Shown piece after piece: positions 51,770 to 62,828 of a stretch of 64,000 bases of DNA (its first letter is position 1; the number at the start of each line of letters is the position of its first letter). Position numbers and translations under genes: made by a program. The DNA is from Acidimicrobiia bacterium (GTDB taxonomy: Bacteria > Actinomycetota > Acidimicrobiia > Spongiisociales > UBA5794), in assembly GCA_003235475.1 (NCBI GenBank), contig QJWC01000087.1, forward strand, positions 1 through 64,000, read 5' to 3'. The notes below the pieces were generated by a model. That model made no database searches. It was not told the DNA's origin and was given only the letters and a program-made list of their open reading frames with translations.

Positions 51770-52468
51770 GTGACCACCACTGTTCCAAAACTCAGGCCCT
51801 CCCTGAGATCCAAGGCTCCGGGTATCGCGTACGAGTCGATGCTGTGGGCCGACGGGAAGGACATCGTCGTCGGCATCGATGAGGTCGGGAGGGGGAGCTG
51901 GGCCGGTCCGTTGACCGTTGGAGCCGTGGTCATCCCCAAGGATCAGCGGATCTACAAAGTCAGGGATTCGAAGCAGCTGACGCCCGCCGAGCGCGAGGCG
52001 ATGTTCGATCGGATCACCAATTGGGCGTCGCACTGGGCCGTGGGACACGCCACACACACCGAATGCGACGAACTCGGCATGTCGGAGGCGCAGCGACTCG
52101 CGACGAACCGGGCGCTCGCTGCGCTCGGCACCGACTTCGATCACGCCCTGGTGGACGGGACGTGGGACTTCGTCGCGCGGGGCAACACGACCACGATCGT
52201 CAAGGGCGATCGGAAGTCCCTGAGCATCGCCGCGGCATCGATCATCGCAAAGGTCACCCGGGACCGCATCATGATCGAGCAGAGCGCGACATATCCGTGG
52301 TACGCCTTTGACTCGAACAAGGGCTATCCGGGACCCAGGCACACCTCTGCCCTTGCGCTTCTGGGGCCCTCGACCATCCATCGAAGGTCATGGGTGTTCA
52401 TGGAGTCACTGCCCTGGTCGGGGATCGAGGAGTGCCGGCCCTCACCCGCGACCTTGCCGCTGTTCTGA
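51770..52468 (+). CDS. rnhB: Ribonuclease HII
   Basis: VVGIDEVGRGSWAGPLTVGAVV, SIIAKVTRDRIM. Confidence 0.93.
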   Translation: MTTTVPKLRPSLRSKAPGIAYESMLWADGKDIVVGIDEVGRGSWAGPLTVGAVVIPKDQRIYKVRDSKQLTPAEREAMFDRITNWASHWAVGHATHTECDELGMSEAQRLATNRALAALGTDFDHALVDGTWDFVARGNTTTIVKGDRKSLSIAAASIIAKVTRDRIMIEQSATYPWYAFDSNKGYPGPRHTSALALLGPSTIHRRSWVFMESLPWSGIEECRPSPATLPLF

Positions 52469-52475
52469 GATCACC

Positions 52476-53069
52476 GTGACCGGACCTCGCTTGATCCTCG
52501 CCTCGTCGAGTCCTCGCCGCCAGCTGCTCCTTTCGGCGGCGGGCTACCAGTTCGATGTCGTCCACCCCAACGTCGGCGAGGAACGCGAACCGGGCGAATC
52601 GCCGGACGCGATGGTCCTGAGACTCGCGACCGACAAGGCAGCCGCCGCACGCGTCGACGCAGGCCCGCAGAGCGTTGTGCTTGGTGCGGACACCGTGGTG
52701 ACCGTGGACGGCGACGTCCTGGGGAAGCCGGGTTCGACCGAAGAGGCGGTCGCGATGCTGCTGCGTCTCGAAGGACGGGCGCATCAGGTGCTCACCGGAT
52801 GGGCGATCGATGCGCCGCATGGGGAGCGGTTCGGTGTCGTGGAGAGCATCGTCCGCTTCAACCCCCGGTCCGAGGCCGAGCTGAGGGACTTCGTCGAGAG
52901 AACCGATCCTCTCGACAAGGCGGGTGCGTACGCGATTCAAGCGGACGACGGTTGGCTGATCGCGTCGGTTTCTGGTTCGCGATCGAACGTCATGGGCCTT
53001 CCCATGCGGGAAGTTGCCGAGGCGTTGGCGGAAGTCGGTGTCGCGCGCTCAGCCCCGGACGGCGTGTGA
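52476..53069 (+). CDS. maf: Maf-like nucleotide pyrophosphatase
   Basis: LILASSSPRRQLLLSAAGY, VVLGADTVVTVDG. Confidence 0.92.
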   Translation: MTGPRLILASSSPRRQLLLSAAGYQFDVVHPNVGEEREPGESPDAMVLRLATDKAAAARVDAGPQSVVLGADTVVTVDGDVLGKPGSTEEAVAMLLRLEGRAHQVLTGWAIDAPHGERFGVVESIVRFNPRSEAELRDFVERTDPLDKAGAYAIQADDGWLIASVSGSRSNVMGLPMREVAEALAEVGVARSAPDGV

Positions 53070-54752
53070 CGCAACCCGTGCAAGCTTGAACATCGTCGGG
53101 TCAGCCGCGTACTCCACGAGCGCCTCGCTCGTGCGGTGTGTCGACTTGTTGGAGACGAAGAACACCGGCTTTGGCGCCACGTTGAATTCGCCCTTCATCC
53201 ACGCCCGTTCCGAAGGCGCGAACGGGCCGGTGACGACGGATTTCTGCGGCTTGCCGAACATCATGGCGTTGTGGACGAATCCGACGCCGCTCTCGGTCTC
53301 GTTCCGTGGCGCGCCCGGATATGCGCCCCAGACACAGCGCGGGAAGAAGTACGCGACCGCGGTCCATGTGTTCACGGCGATCGTTCCGTACTCGAGGTCG
53401 GCGATCGCTTTGTCGTACGCGGCCCGGTAGCGTCTTCGGGTCCTCGGATGGATCAGAAGGCCTGCACCAAGGGTTCCGGAGAGACGCTCGTTCGCGAACC
53501 GAACCGCCCGCGTCAGGTATGTGTCGACACCTCCGCCCGGAAGGGCGACCACGCCGAGTACCGGCCCGAACACCTCCCTTTCGAAGAACCACTCCGACGC
53601 ATCCGCGGCATCGAGTCCCGAGATCAGATGTCGCTCGAAGTCGATGCCGAACGTCTCACTCGACGGTGCTGTCTCGAGCGCTCTCGCGCAGCGGGCATCG
53701 GCGCCTGGGTAGTACGGGTCGCGATCGGACAGCTCGCTCAGCACTGTTCGGATTTCGTCGAGCAACTCATCCTTCTGGTCCCAATCATCGGGAAGGACGA
53801 GGACCTGGGTTGCGACGCAGTTGAAGCCAACGTTGTGCATCTTCTGCGAGACGATGTGCTCCGCCTGGAAACGGATGTCGCGCTTCGACCACTTGCCCGG
53901 CACGACGATGGTCGGCGACACACCGCCGAGCTCAGCGGTCACGCGTTTGTTCGTGATCGGCCTATCGGCCGTGCGGTTCGCCTCTCCTTCACTTCCGGTC
54001 CCGTAAACGATGGCGTTGTACGTCCGGATGCTCCCGGTCAGGTGCACGGCGTCAGGTACTTCGTGCTTGGTGATGTATTCGCCGACATCCGCGTTCCCGT
54101 ACACGAACCGCACGAACCCATCCCTGATCAATTCAGCAAAGGAGGCCTCGAAGAACTCGCCGAGATAGTCGTTGACGGGATTCATCTTGACCATCACGAC
54201 GTTGCGGTTGTTGAACAGCGCGAAGAGCACGTCGAGTGGGGCGATCGATGCAACGTTCCCTGCAGCGAGTACGACCTCAACGCTGCCGGTGTGATCTTCG
54301 TCCTGATACGGCAACGCGAGGGTCGATGGAAGCGACTCCGTCGTGACCGACGGGTCCATCCACACCTCTCCCGAGTGGCCCGAGAAGAGAAGTCGATCTG
54401 CGGTCGAGTTCGGGAAGACATCCACCACGACCTGGCCATTGGGCAAGGTTCTCACCGTGAAGTCGTCAACCGTCGACCCTCCGTCCGCCATCCGCTTCAG
54501 CGATGCTTCGACGTCGTTGAGGTAGTAGAGCACGGAGAAGGGACCCCCCAGCCACTCCTCGGCGGCCAGTGGTTCTTCCATCGAAAGGCTCTTCGCCTTG
54601 GTCGCGGCCTCGACCCACCGCTTCGAGACCGCGAGCATGTTGCGTCGGATACCGTCGATGTACTCGATCCGCTCGGTGAATTCGAGGTCCGCCCAGCGGC
54701 CCTTTGCGGCTTCGAGTTCCGAGAAGGCTCGGTCGATTTGCGTGGTGTCCAT
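53049..54752 (-). CDS. Aldehyde dehydrogenase superfamily protein (567 aa)
   Basis: TAELGGVSPTIVVPG, NVGFNCVATQV catalytic Cys region; ATG at 54752. Confidence 0.82.
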   Translation of the reverse strand: MDTTQIDRAFSELEAAKGRWADLEFTERIEYIDGIRRNMLAVSKRWVEAATKAKSLSMEEPLAAEEWLGGPFSVLYYLNDVEASLKRMADGGSTVDDFTVRTLPNGQVVVDVFPNSTADRLLFSGHSGEVWMDPSVTTESLPSTLALPYQDEDHTGSVEVVLAAGNVASIAPLDVLFALFNNRNVVMVKMNPVNDYLGEFFEASFAELIRDGFVRFVYGNADVGEYITKHEVPDAVHLTGSIRTYNAIVYGTGSEGEANRTADRPITNKRVTAELGGVSPTIVVPGKWSKRDIRFQAEHIVSQKMHNVGFNCVATQVLVLPDDWDQKDELLDEIRTVLSELSDRDPYYPGADARCARALETAPSSETFGIDFERHLISGLDAADASEWFFEREVFGPVLGVVALPGGGVDTYLTRAVRFANERLSGTLGAGLLIHPRTRRRYRAAYDKAIADLEYGTIAVNTWTAVAYFFPRCVWGAYPGAPRNETESGVGFVHNAMMFGKPQKSVVTGPFAPSERAWMKGEFNVAPKPVFFVSNKSTHRTSEALVEYAADPTMFKLARVASHAVRG

Positions 54753-54822
54753 CCGGGCAATGTAGCCCGATCGCCGGGTAGGCGCCCGGAAGCAGGACTC
54801 CGGCTGGCAATAGGATTGGGAC

Positions 54823-55590
54823 ATGGACATCTCATCTTCATCAGCACTCATCACCGGCGGAGCATCCGGACTCGGCGCGGCCACCGCAGAGGCAGCCCTC
54901 GAGCGCGGTGCGACCGTCGTCATCGTCGATCTGAACGAAGCTGCCGGCCACTCGACGGCCGAACGACTCGGATCGAACGCACTGTTCGTGCGAGCCGACG
55001 TCTCGGACGCCTCGCAGGTCGAGGAAGCAGTCTCGGCTGCGATGGACGCAGGGCCGCTTCGCCTCGTCGTCAACTGCGCGGGCATCGCGATCGGTGAGCG
55101 CATGCTCGACAGGGAAGGGAACCACGCATCTCTCGAACGCTTCCAGAAGGTGCTCAACGTCAACCTCGTGGGTACCTACACGGTTTCGGCGATCGCCGCT
55201 GCAGCGATGGCCAAGACCGAGCCACTCGAGTTCGGCGAACGCGGCCTGATCGTGAATACGGCTTCGGTCGCTGCCTACGAGGGCCAGATCGGGCAGACCG
55301 CGTACTCTGCGTCGAAGGGCGGCATCGTCGGGCTGACGGTGCCCATGGCGAGGGACCTCTCTTCCGTCGGCATCCGTGTCAACACGATCGCCCCAGGCAT
55401 CATCGACACGCCGCTGCTCGCGGGGCTCGGCGATGCGGTACGTGATTCGTTGGCAGCGACGGTCCCGTTCCCGAAGCGCCTCGGCACACCTGAGGACTAT
55501 GCCACGCTCGTCATGGCGCTCGTTGACAACGGCTACATGAACGGCGAGACGATCCGCATGGACGGCGCCCTCAGGATGGCACCCAAGTAG
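54823..55590 (+). CDS. SDR family dehydrogenase (HSD10/3-hydroxyacyl-CoA dehydrogenase type II-like)
   Basis: ALITGGASGLGAATAEA, NCAGIAIGERM, YSASKGGIVGLT. Confidence 0.88.
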   Translation: MDISSSSALITGGASGLGAATAEAALERGATVVIVDLNEAAGHSTAERLGSNALFVRADVSDASQVEEAVSAAMDAGPLRLVVNCAGIAIGERMLDREGNHASLERFQKVLNVNLVGTYTVSAIAAAAMAKTEPLEFGERGLIVNTASVAAYEGQIGQTAYSASKGGIVGLTVPMARDLSSVGIRVNTIAPGIIDTPLLAGLGDAVRDSLAATVPFPKRLGTPEDYATLVMALVDNGYMNGETIRMDGALRMAPK

Positions 55591-55593
55591 CGA

Positions 55594-56223
55594 TCACGCG
55601 TTCTGCGGGATTTCGTGCTGTCGGCACCATTCGTACATCGCGATGCCTGAGGCGACGCCAACGTTGACCGACCGCGTCGAGCCATACTGTGTGATCTCGT
55701 AGACGGTCCCCACGACGCCGCGCATCTCGTCCGAGAGGCCGGGTCCTTCCTGGCCGAACACCATCACGCACCGTTCGGGGAGCGCCGCTGTCTCGATCGG
55801 CTGCGCCCCGACCACGATGTCGATGCCGACGATCGGGATGTCTGCGTCCCGTGCCCACGCATCGAAGGTCGCGACATCCGCATGGTGCTCGATGTGCTGG
55901 TACCTGTCGGTGACCATCGCCCCCCGACGGTTCCAACGACGCTTGCCGACGATGTGCACGGAGTGGGCGAGAAAGGCGTTGGCATTGCGCACGATCGTCC
56001 CGATGTTGAAGTCGTGCTGCCAGTTCTCGATCGCGACATGGAACGGGTGACGGCGCTCGTCGAGATCGGCGATGATCGCATCTCGCGACCAGTAGCGGTA
56101 GCGGTCGAGGACGTTGCGCCGATCTCCGTTTGAGAGGAGCGAGGGATCCAGCTTCGGGTCGTTCGGCCAGGGTTCGGGGTGCGGGCCGACTCCTATGGAT
56201 TCGACGGCCTCCTCGTCACCCAT
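55594..56223 (-). CDS. SpoU family RNA methyltransferase
   Basis: NIGTIVRNANAF, FGQEGPGLS, SVNVGVASGIAMYEW. Confidence 0.9.
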   Translation of the reverse strand: MGDEEAVESIGVGPHPEPWPNDPKLDPSLLSNGDRRNVLDRYRYWSRDAIIADLDERRHPFHVAIENWQHDFNIGTIVRNANAFLAHSVHIVGKRRWNRRGAMVTDRYQHIEHHADVATFDAWARDADIPIVGIDIVVGAQPIETAALPERCVMVFGQEGPGLSDEMRGVVGTVYEITQYGSTRSVNVGVASGIAMYEWCRQHEIPQNA

Positions 56224-57118
56224 CGTCGTCCGATGCCGCGAGCTCGAACCCGGCGAGGTCCTCGAGCGCCTTGACGAGGGCGTGGTTGCCCTCCGAGCCG
56301 AGCCCCTGTGCCTGGAGCGCCCGATACATCTGGAACACGAGCGCCGTCCCTGGGAGGGGCACGCCGAGCTCATCCGCGGCCTTCAGCACGATCCTCAGGT
56401 CCTTCTGCTGGAGATCGATCGTGAATCCCGGCCGCCAGTCCCTCTTGATCATCTGCGGCCCCCGATTCGAGAGCATCCACGACCCTGCAGCGCCGCCAGA
56501 AACGGCATCGAGCGTCTTGTTCAGGTCGAGTCCTCCGGCTTCAGCGAGCATGAGGGCTTCGGACGCGGCGAGCTGGTTCACGACGACGAGGATCTGGTTC
56601 ACAGCCTTGACCAGTTGACCAGCCCCCTGTTCCCCGACGTGGGTGATCGTCCCCCCAACCGCTTCGAGGAAGGGCATCGCACGCGTGACCTGCGCTCCAT
56701 CCCCGCCGATCATGATGCTGAGGGTGCCGTTCTTCGCTCCCTCGCTTCCGCCGGAGATCGGAGCGTCCAGCCAGTGGGCACCGACGTCGTTCACCCGCCT
56801 TGCAAACCCGACCGTTGCCGATGGGGAGATCGTGGAGTGATCGATCAGCAGCGAACCTTCGCGAAGGCCGTCCGCCACACCATCCTTGCCGAACACCACG
56901 GCCTCGACGTCGCCACTGTCCGAGACGCACACCATCACGATGTCGTTCACAGACGCGACCTCGGCTGGCGTCCCTGCAACGGAGATCGCGTCGGATGCCA
57001 TCGCCTCCGCCTTGGCGGTAGTCCGGTTCCACACGGTGACGTGATGGCCAGCGGCGGCGAGGTTGGCGACCATGCCGGACCCCATGATGCCGAGCCCTAT
57101 GAATCCGATCTCAGCCAT
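56216..57118 (-). CDS. 3-hydroxyisobutyrate dehydrogenase family NAD(P)-dependent oxidoreductase
   Basis: EIGFIGLGIMGSGMVANLAAAGH, DAPISGGSEGAKNGTLSIM. Confidence 0.9.
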   Translation of the reverse strand: MAEIGFIGLGIMGSGMVANLAAAGHHVTVWNRTTAKAEAMASDAISVAGTPAEVASVNDIVMVCVSDSGDVEAVVFGKDGVADGLREGSLLIDHSTISPSATVGFARRVNDVGAHWLDAPISGGSEGAKNGTLSIMIGGDGAQVTRAMPFLEAVGGTITHVGEQGAGQLVKAVNQILVVVNQLAASEALMLAEAGGLDLNKTLDAVSGGAAGSWMLSNRGPQMIKRDWRPGFTIDLQQKDLRIVLKAADELGVPLPGTALVFQMYRALQAQGLGSEGNHALVKALEDLAGFELAASDDDG

Positions 57119-57134
57119 GTGCAGCCCTCACGTG

Positions 57135-58183
<1,049 letters not shown>

Positions 58184-58187
<4 letters not shown>

Positions 58188-59413
58188 GGGACCCTGACCA
58201 TGTCTGGATTGAGTTCCTTCAACGTGGTGACCCCGAGAAGCTGCATCGTCCGAACGATGTCGGCGGTGAGGATGTCCGTTGCCCGTTGGACGCCGTCCTC
58301 GCCGCCGGCCATGAGCCCGTACAGGTAGGCACGCCCAACCAAGCATGCGTCAGCGCCGAGCGCCACGGCCGCAACGATGTCAGCGCCGTTCGTGACGCCC
58401 CCGTCGACCATCACCGCTGCCCGATCCGAGAGCGCCTCCCGTGTCGGATGCACCAGCCTGAGGGGGACGGTTGTACGGTCGAGCTGCCTGCCGCCGTGGT
58501 TTGAAAGGACGACGCCTGCCGCACCAGAATCGACGCATCTGACGGCATCCTCGACGGTCTGGACGCCCTTCACGACGACGGGCCCGTCCCAGTAGCCGAC
58601 GAGCCATTCGAGATCGGCATAGTTCAGGGACGCATCGAAGAGCTCGTCGACCGCGTCCGCAACGGTGCCTTCGGTCGATGAAAGGGAAGCGAACGTGAGC
58701 GGGGGCGTGGTGAACAGGTCCCACCACCATGCGGGATGCCTCGCCATGTCGACGATCGTCTTGATGCGAAGGTTCGGGGGGATCGACAGGCCGTTGCGGG
58801 CGTCCTTCCGTCGATCGCCGCCCACGGGGAGGTCGACCGTCAGCACGAGCGTCCGGAATCCGGAGTCCCGGGCCCTGTCCGCGAGGTCCTGCGAAACGGC
58901 TCGATCACTCCACACGTAGAGCTGGAACCACTTGTCGGCGTCGGGCGCGGCTTCGGCGACGCCTTCGGGGGTGGTCGTGCCCATCGTCGACAAGCAGTAC
59001 GGGATGCCTGTGCGCTGCGCCACGCGGGCGACCGCGGACTCGCCCTCGTGGTGCATCATCCTCGTGAACCCCGTCGGCGCAAATCCGAACGGGAATGCGA
59101 TCTCGGCCCCGAGCAGCGATGTCGAGGTCTCGACGTTCGATACGTCGTGGAGGACGCGGGGTTGGAACTCCAGGTTCCGGAACAGGTCCCGAGACCTGGC
59201 GAGGCTCACTTCGTCGTGCGCCGCTCCGTCGACATAGTCGAACACAGCCTTCGGGGCGCGGCGCTGGGCACGGGCGCGAAGGTCCCAGATGCTTGCGTCC
59301 CACGAAAGCTTCCTTTCCCGCCGCGACGACGGCCGCGGCGGCCGCGCGAGGAGCGGACCAAAGTCCTTCCAACGCGGGAATTGCCTACGTACCACGGGGA
59401 TACATTGCCACAC
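58184..59413 (-). CDS. FMN-dependent alpha-hydroxy-acid dehydrogenase (L-lactate dehydrogenase-like)
   Basis: FGFAPTGFTRMMHHEGE, VLSNHGGRQLD; exact start uncertain (59395 GTG also possible). Confidence 0.88.
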
Positions 59414-59522
59414 TCACGGTCTCACCGCACCATCGCGTCGGCAGTTCCAGGGTCGCGGATTTTGGCGAATGAGCACCGCCCTGTTTGATAGCATGCCCGC
59501 AGCACGGTAGGAGCTGGGCGCA

Positions 59523-60392
59523 ATGACGGACCTTCGGCATACAGAGGCAGACGAACTCCTCGAAGCCAACGCGCGCATCGCCGAGCTCGAAGCCGAGCGT
59601 GATGCCCTTCTTGTCTCCCTCCACAAGGACAAGCTCCTCAAACCGTTCCAGATCGAGCTCCTGAAGCTCCAACGGCACCTCGAGGCAGAGAAGACGCCGA
59701 TGATCGTCATCTTCGAGGGGAGGGACGCCTCCGGCAAGGGCGGGACGATCCGTCGCATCACCCGATACATGAACGAAAAGCGTTACCGGGTTGTTGCCCT
59801 CGGCAAGCCGACCGAGGAGCAGAACTCCCAGTGGTACTTCCAGCGCTACGTCGAGCAGTTCCCCGCCGGGGGAGAGATGGTGCTCTTCGATCGCTCCTGG
59901 TACAACCGGGCGATGGTCGAGCCCGTTTTCGGGTTCTGCACGAAGAAGGAGTACCGCGACTTCCTCAGGGGGGTTGTGGGGTTCGAAAAGGACATCGTGC
60001 GGCAGGGCACCGTGCTCGTGAAGCTCTATTTCAGCGTTGACAAGGAGACACAGAAGCGGCGTTTCGAGCGGCGCAGGAACGATCCGCTCCGCAACTGGAA
60101 GCTGTCGGAGGTGGACGTCCAGGCGCAGGAGTACTGGGACGACTTCACCGAGATGAAACACCGCATGCTGGAGCGCACGAACTCCGGCTCGGCAAGGTGG
60201 ACCATCATCCGATCGAGTTCGAAGTCGAAAGCGCGGCTCAACACCATGAAGGTGATCCTGAACGCCGTCGAGTACGCGGACCGTGACACCAGCCTCGACT
60301 GGAGCACCGACCCGGACGTCGTCGTCTCCGGAAAGGCCGAGCTCGCCCGGATGGACGAGGAGCGGGATCGCCTCGGCAGACCGCGACTGTGA
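59523..60392 (+). CDS. ppk2: Polyphosphate kinase 2
   Basis: VIFEGRDASGKGGTIRRITRYMNEKRYRVVALGKPTEEQNSQWYFQRY, FDRSWYNRAMVEPVFGFC. Confidence 0.95.
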   Translation: MTDLRHTEADELLEANARIAELEAERDALLVSLHKDKLLKPFQIELLKLQRHLEAEKTPMIVIFEGRDASGKGGTIRRITRYMNEKRYRVVALGKPTEEQNSQWYFQRYVEQFPAGGEMVLFDRSWYNRAMVEPVFGFCTKKEYRDFLRGVVGFEKDIVRQGTVLVKLYFSVDKETQKRRFERRRNDPLRNWKLSEVDVQAQEYWDDFTEMKHRMLERTNSGSARWTIIRSSSKSKARLNTMKVILNAVEYADRDTSLDWSTDPDVVVSGKAELARMDEERDRLGRPRL

Positions 60393-61588
60393 CCGACCTC
60401 AGGTCGCAGGCACACCGTCACAACGAACGTCTCCGAAGGCGCCTCGACTCGCTCGTACCGGCCCTGTTGGACGAGACCGGTGTCGACGCGTGGGTGCTCC
60501 TCGCACGCGAGTACGCCGAGGACCCGGTTCTCGCATCGATGCTGCCTGCGGAGTGGTTGTCGGCGCGCCGTCTCACGGTCCTGGTGCTGACGAAAGATCA
60601 ACGCTTCGCCGTGACGAGGTATCCCGTCGGAGACCTCTTCCCGTCTGCCTGGGATCCCGAAGAGGAGCCTGACCAGTGGCGCCGCCTCGCTGCATTGCTG
60701 AGGGAGATCGATCCTGCGACGATCGGGACCGGGACGAACCCGACACAGGCTCATTCCGACGGGCTCACCGCGACCCTCAGGGACCGCCTCCTCACTGAAC
60801 TCCCAGACGACCTCGCATCGCGGATCGTGAGCGCCGGGGAACTCGGCGTGCGATGGCTGGAGACACGACTCCCAGACGAACGAGCGATCCTCGCGCAAGC
60901 CGCGGCGAAGGCCCACGACATCCTCCGGCGCGGGTTGAGCCGTGAGGCGATCGAGCCGGGAACCACGACGACGGACGACCTCGTATGGTGGTATCGCCAG
61001 ACGGTCCACGATCTCGGCCTCGGAACGTGGTTCCACCCATCGGTGTCCGTCCAGCGGCACGGCGCGCCAGACTCCGTGATTCGTCCTGGCGATTTCGTGC
61101 ACGTCGACTTCGGGATCGTGTGGGAAGGGCTCTGCACGGACCAGCAGGAGCATGCCTACGTGCTGACGCCGGGTGAAGGCGACGCCCCTGAAGGCCTTCG
61201 ACGGGGGATCACGAGGGCGAACCGCGTCCAGGACATCCTGATGTCGGAGTTCGTGACGGGCAGGACCGGCAACGAGATCCTCGCCTCCGCGCTCTCAGCG
61301 GCCGCAGATGAGGGGCTCGACGCAACGATCTACACACACAGCATCGGAGTCCACGGGCACGGAGCCGGGATGACGATCGGCATGTGGGACCAGCAGAGCG
61401 GCGTGCCAGGCGCCGGTGACCACCGACTACAGGCCAACACCGCGTATGCGATCGAGCTTTCGAATGCCTCGGTCGTGCCAGAGTGGGGCGGCGCGAGGGT
61501 GTCGTTCATGCTCGAGCAGAACGGGTGGTTCGACGGCGAGGCGTGCGAGTGGCTCGACGGGCGCCAGACCGAGCTGTGGTTGATCTGA
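60389..61588 (+). CDS. M24 family Xaa-Pro peptidase
   Basis: VHVDFGIVWEGLCTDQQEHAYV, YTHSIGVHGHGAG; GTGA overlap. Confidence 0.87.
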   Translation: MTDLRSQAHRHNERLRRRLDSLVPALLDETGVDAWVLLAREYAEDPVLASMLPAEWLSARRLTVLVLTKDQRFAVTRYPVGDLFPSAWDPEEEPDQWRRLAALLREIDPATIGTGTNPTQAHSDGLTATLRDRLLTELPDDLASRIVSAGELGVRWLETRLPDERAILAQAAAKAHDILRRGLSREAIEPGTTTTDDLVWWYRQTVHDLGLGTWFHPSVSVQRHGAPDSVIRPGDFVHVDFGIVWEGLCTDQQEHAYVLTPGEGDAPEGLRRGITRANRVQDILMSEFVTGRTGNEILASALSAAADEGLDATIYTHSIGVHGHGAGMTIGMWDQQSGVPGAGDHRLQANTAYAIELSNASVVPEWGGARVSFMLEQNGWFDGEACEWLDGRQTELWLI

Positions 61589-61596
61589 GGAACGAT

Positions 61597-61665
61597 CTAC
61601 GCCCTTCCGAGCACCAGCGCGAGGAGTGCGATGCGGACGTACATGCCGTATTCGTGTTGATGTCT
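61597..61665 (-). repeat. In-frame duplicated 3' tail of pyrB ([22 protein letters not shown]-stop)
   Basis: 69-nt unit directly after the pyrB TGA; 47-nt core 61607..61653 vs 61676..61722 with 2 mismatches. Confidence 0.9.
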
Positions 61666-62628
61666 TCAGGCGCGGCCGAGCACCAGCGCGAGGAGTGCCA
61701 TGCGCACGTACATGCCGTATTCCATTTGCCTGAAGTACGCGGCCCGCGGATCGGTGTCGAAGTCCGTTGAGATCTCACCGACGCGGGGGAGGGGGTGCAT
61801 GACGGCCATGTCCGACTTCGCGCCCTTCATCACATCGGGTGTGATGACGTAGGAGTCCTTCACCTCGTCGTACTCGGACGGGTTCTCGAAGCGCTCTTTC
61901 TGGATGCGCGTCACGTAGAGGACGTCGGTTTCCGGCAGGACCTCATCGAGATCCGTCGTCGCGTGTTGTGGGATGCCCTTTTCGGCGACCGCATCCATGA
62001 AGTCCTGCGGCATCTGGAGAATCTCGGGCGAGACGTAGTTGATCTTGACGTCGAACAGCGTGAGCAGCTTCGCGAGCGAGTGGACGGTGCGCCCGTACTT
62101 CAGGTCGCCGAGCATCGTGACCGTCAGCCCGTCGAAGCGGCCCATCTCTTCCTTGATCGTGTAGGCGTCGAGGAGTGCCTGGGTCGGATGTTCACCGGGA
62201 CCGTCTCCTGCGTTGATGACAGGCTTCACTGCCGCGGCGGCCGCACGGGCAGCCGCGCCCTTCTCGGGGTGACGGAGCACGACGGCGTCCGTGTATTGCT
62301 CCATCGTCCGCACGGTGTCCTCGAGCGTCTCACCCTTCGACACCGACGAATAGGTGACGTTGTTGATCTGCACGACGCTTCCGCCGAGGCGCTCGATCGC
62401 AGCCACGAACGACGATGAGGTACGGGTCGACGGCTCGTAGAAGAGGTTCGTGAGCACCTTGCCCTTGAGGAGGTCGAAGGTGCCGACGCGTTGCACCATG
62501 CCGTACATCTCGTGGGCGACGCCGAACAGGTTCTCCAGATCGCTGCGGTCGAACTGCGACACCGAGAGGATGTCCTGGCCGAAGAACCTCGGGTTGCGTA
62601 CTTCGCCGAATGGCAGGTGGTCCGTCAT
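61666..62628 (-). CDS. pyrB: Aspartate carbamoyltransferase catalytic subunit
   Basis: [38 protein letters not shown] at 62628 with AAGGAG upstream. Confidence 0.95.
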   Translation of the reverse strand: MTDHLPFGEVRNPRFFGQDILSVSQFDRSDLENLFGVAHEMYGMVQRVGTFDLLKGKVLTNLFYEPSTRTSSSFVAAIERLGGSVVQINNVTYSSVSKGETLEDTVRTMEQYTDAVVLRHPEKGAAARAAAAAVKPVINAGDGPGEHPTQALLDAYTIKEEMGRFDGLTVTMLGDLKYGRTVHSLAKLLTLFDVKINYVSPEILQMPQDFMDAVAEKGIPQHATTDLDEVLPETDVLYVTRIQKERFENPSEYDEVKDSYVITPDVMKGAKSDMAVMHPLPRVGEISTDFDTDPRAAYFRQMEYGMYVRMALLALVLGRA

Positions 62629-62828
62629 GCATACTCCTTGTTCATCCCTGATGCCCGGCTCCGCCAGCGCGCGGCGTGACACACATGCGTGTGACATCGA
62701 AGCCCGGACATGGAAAATGCCGCTGCTCGGCGATCAGCTGAGCGAACGGCACCCTTGGTCATCAAAAGGCAACTGTAGCGCATCCGCGTCTGCACGAAAT
62801 GTCAGGCATGTAATTCGACAGCGAGGTT

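Noticed and set aside
53136-55097. 653-aa plus-strand ORF opposite the aldehyde dehydrogenase
   Set aside because: ALDH on the minus strand has clear catalytic motifs; this ORF has none
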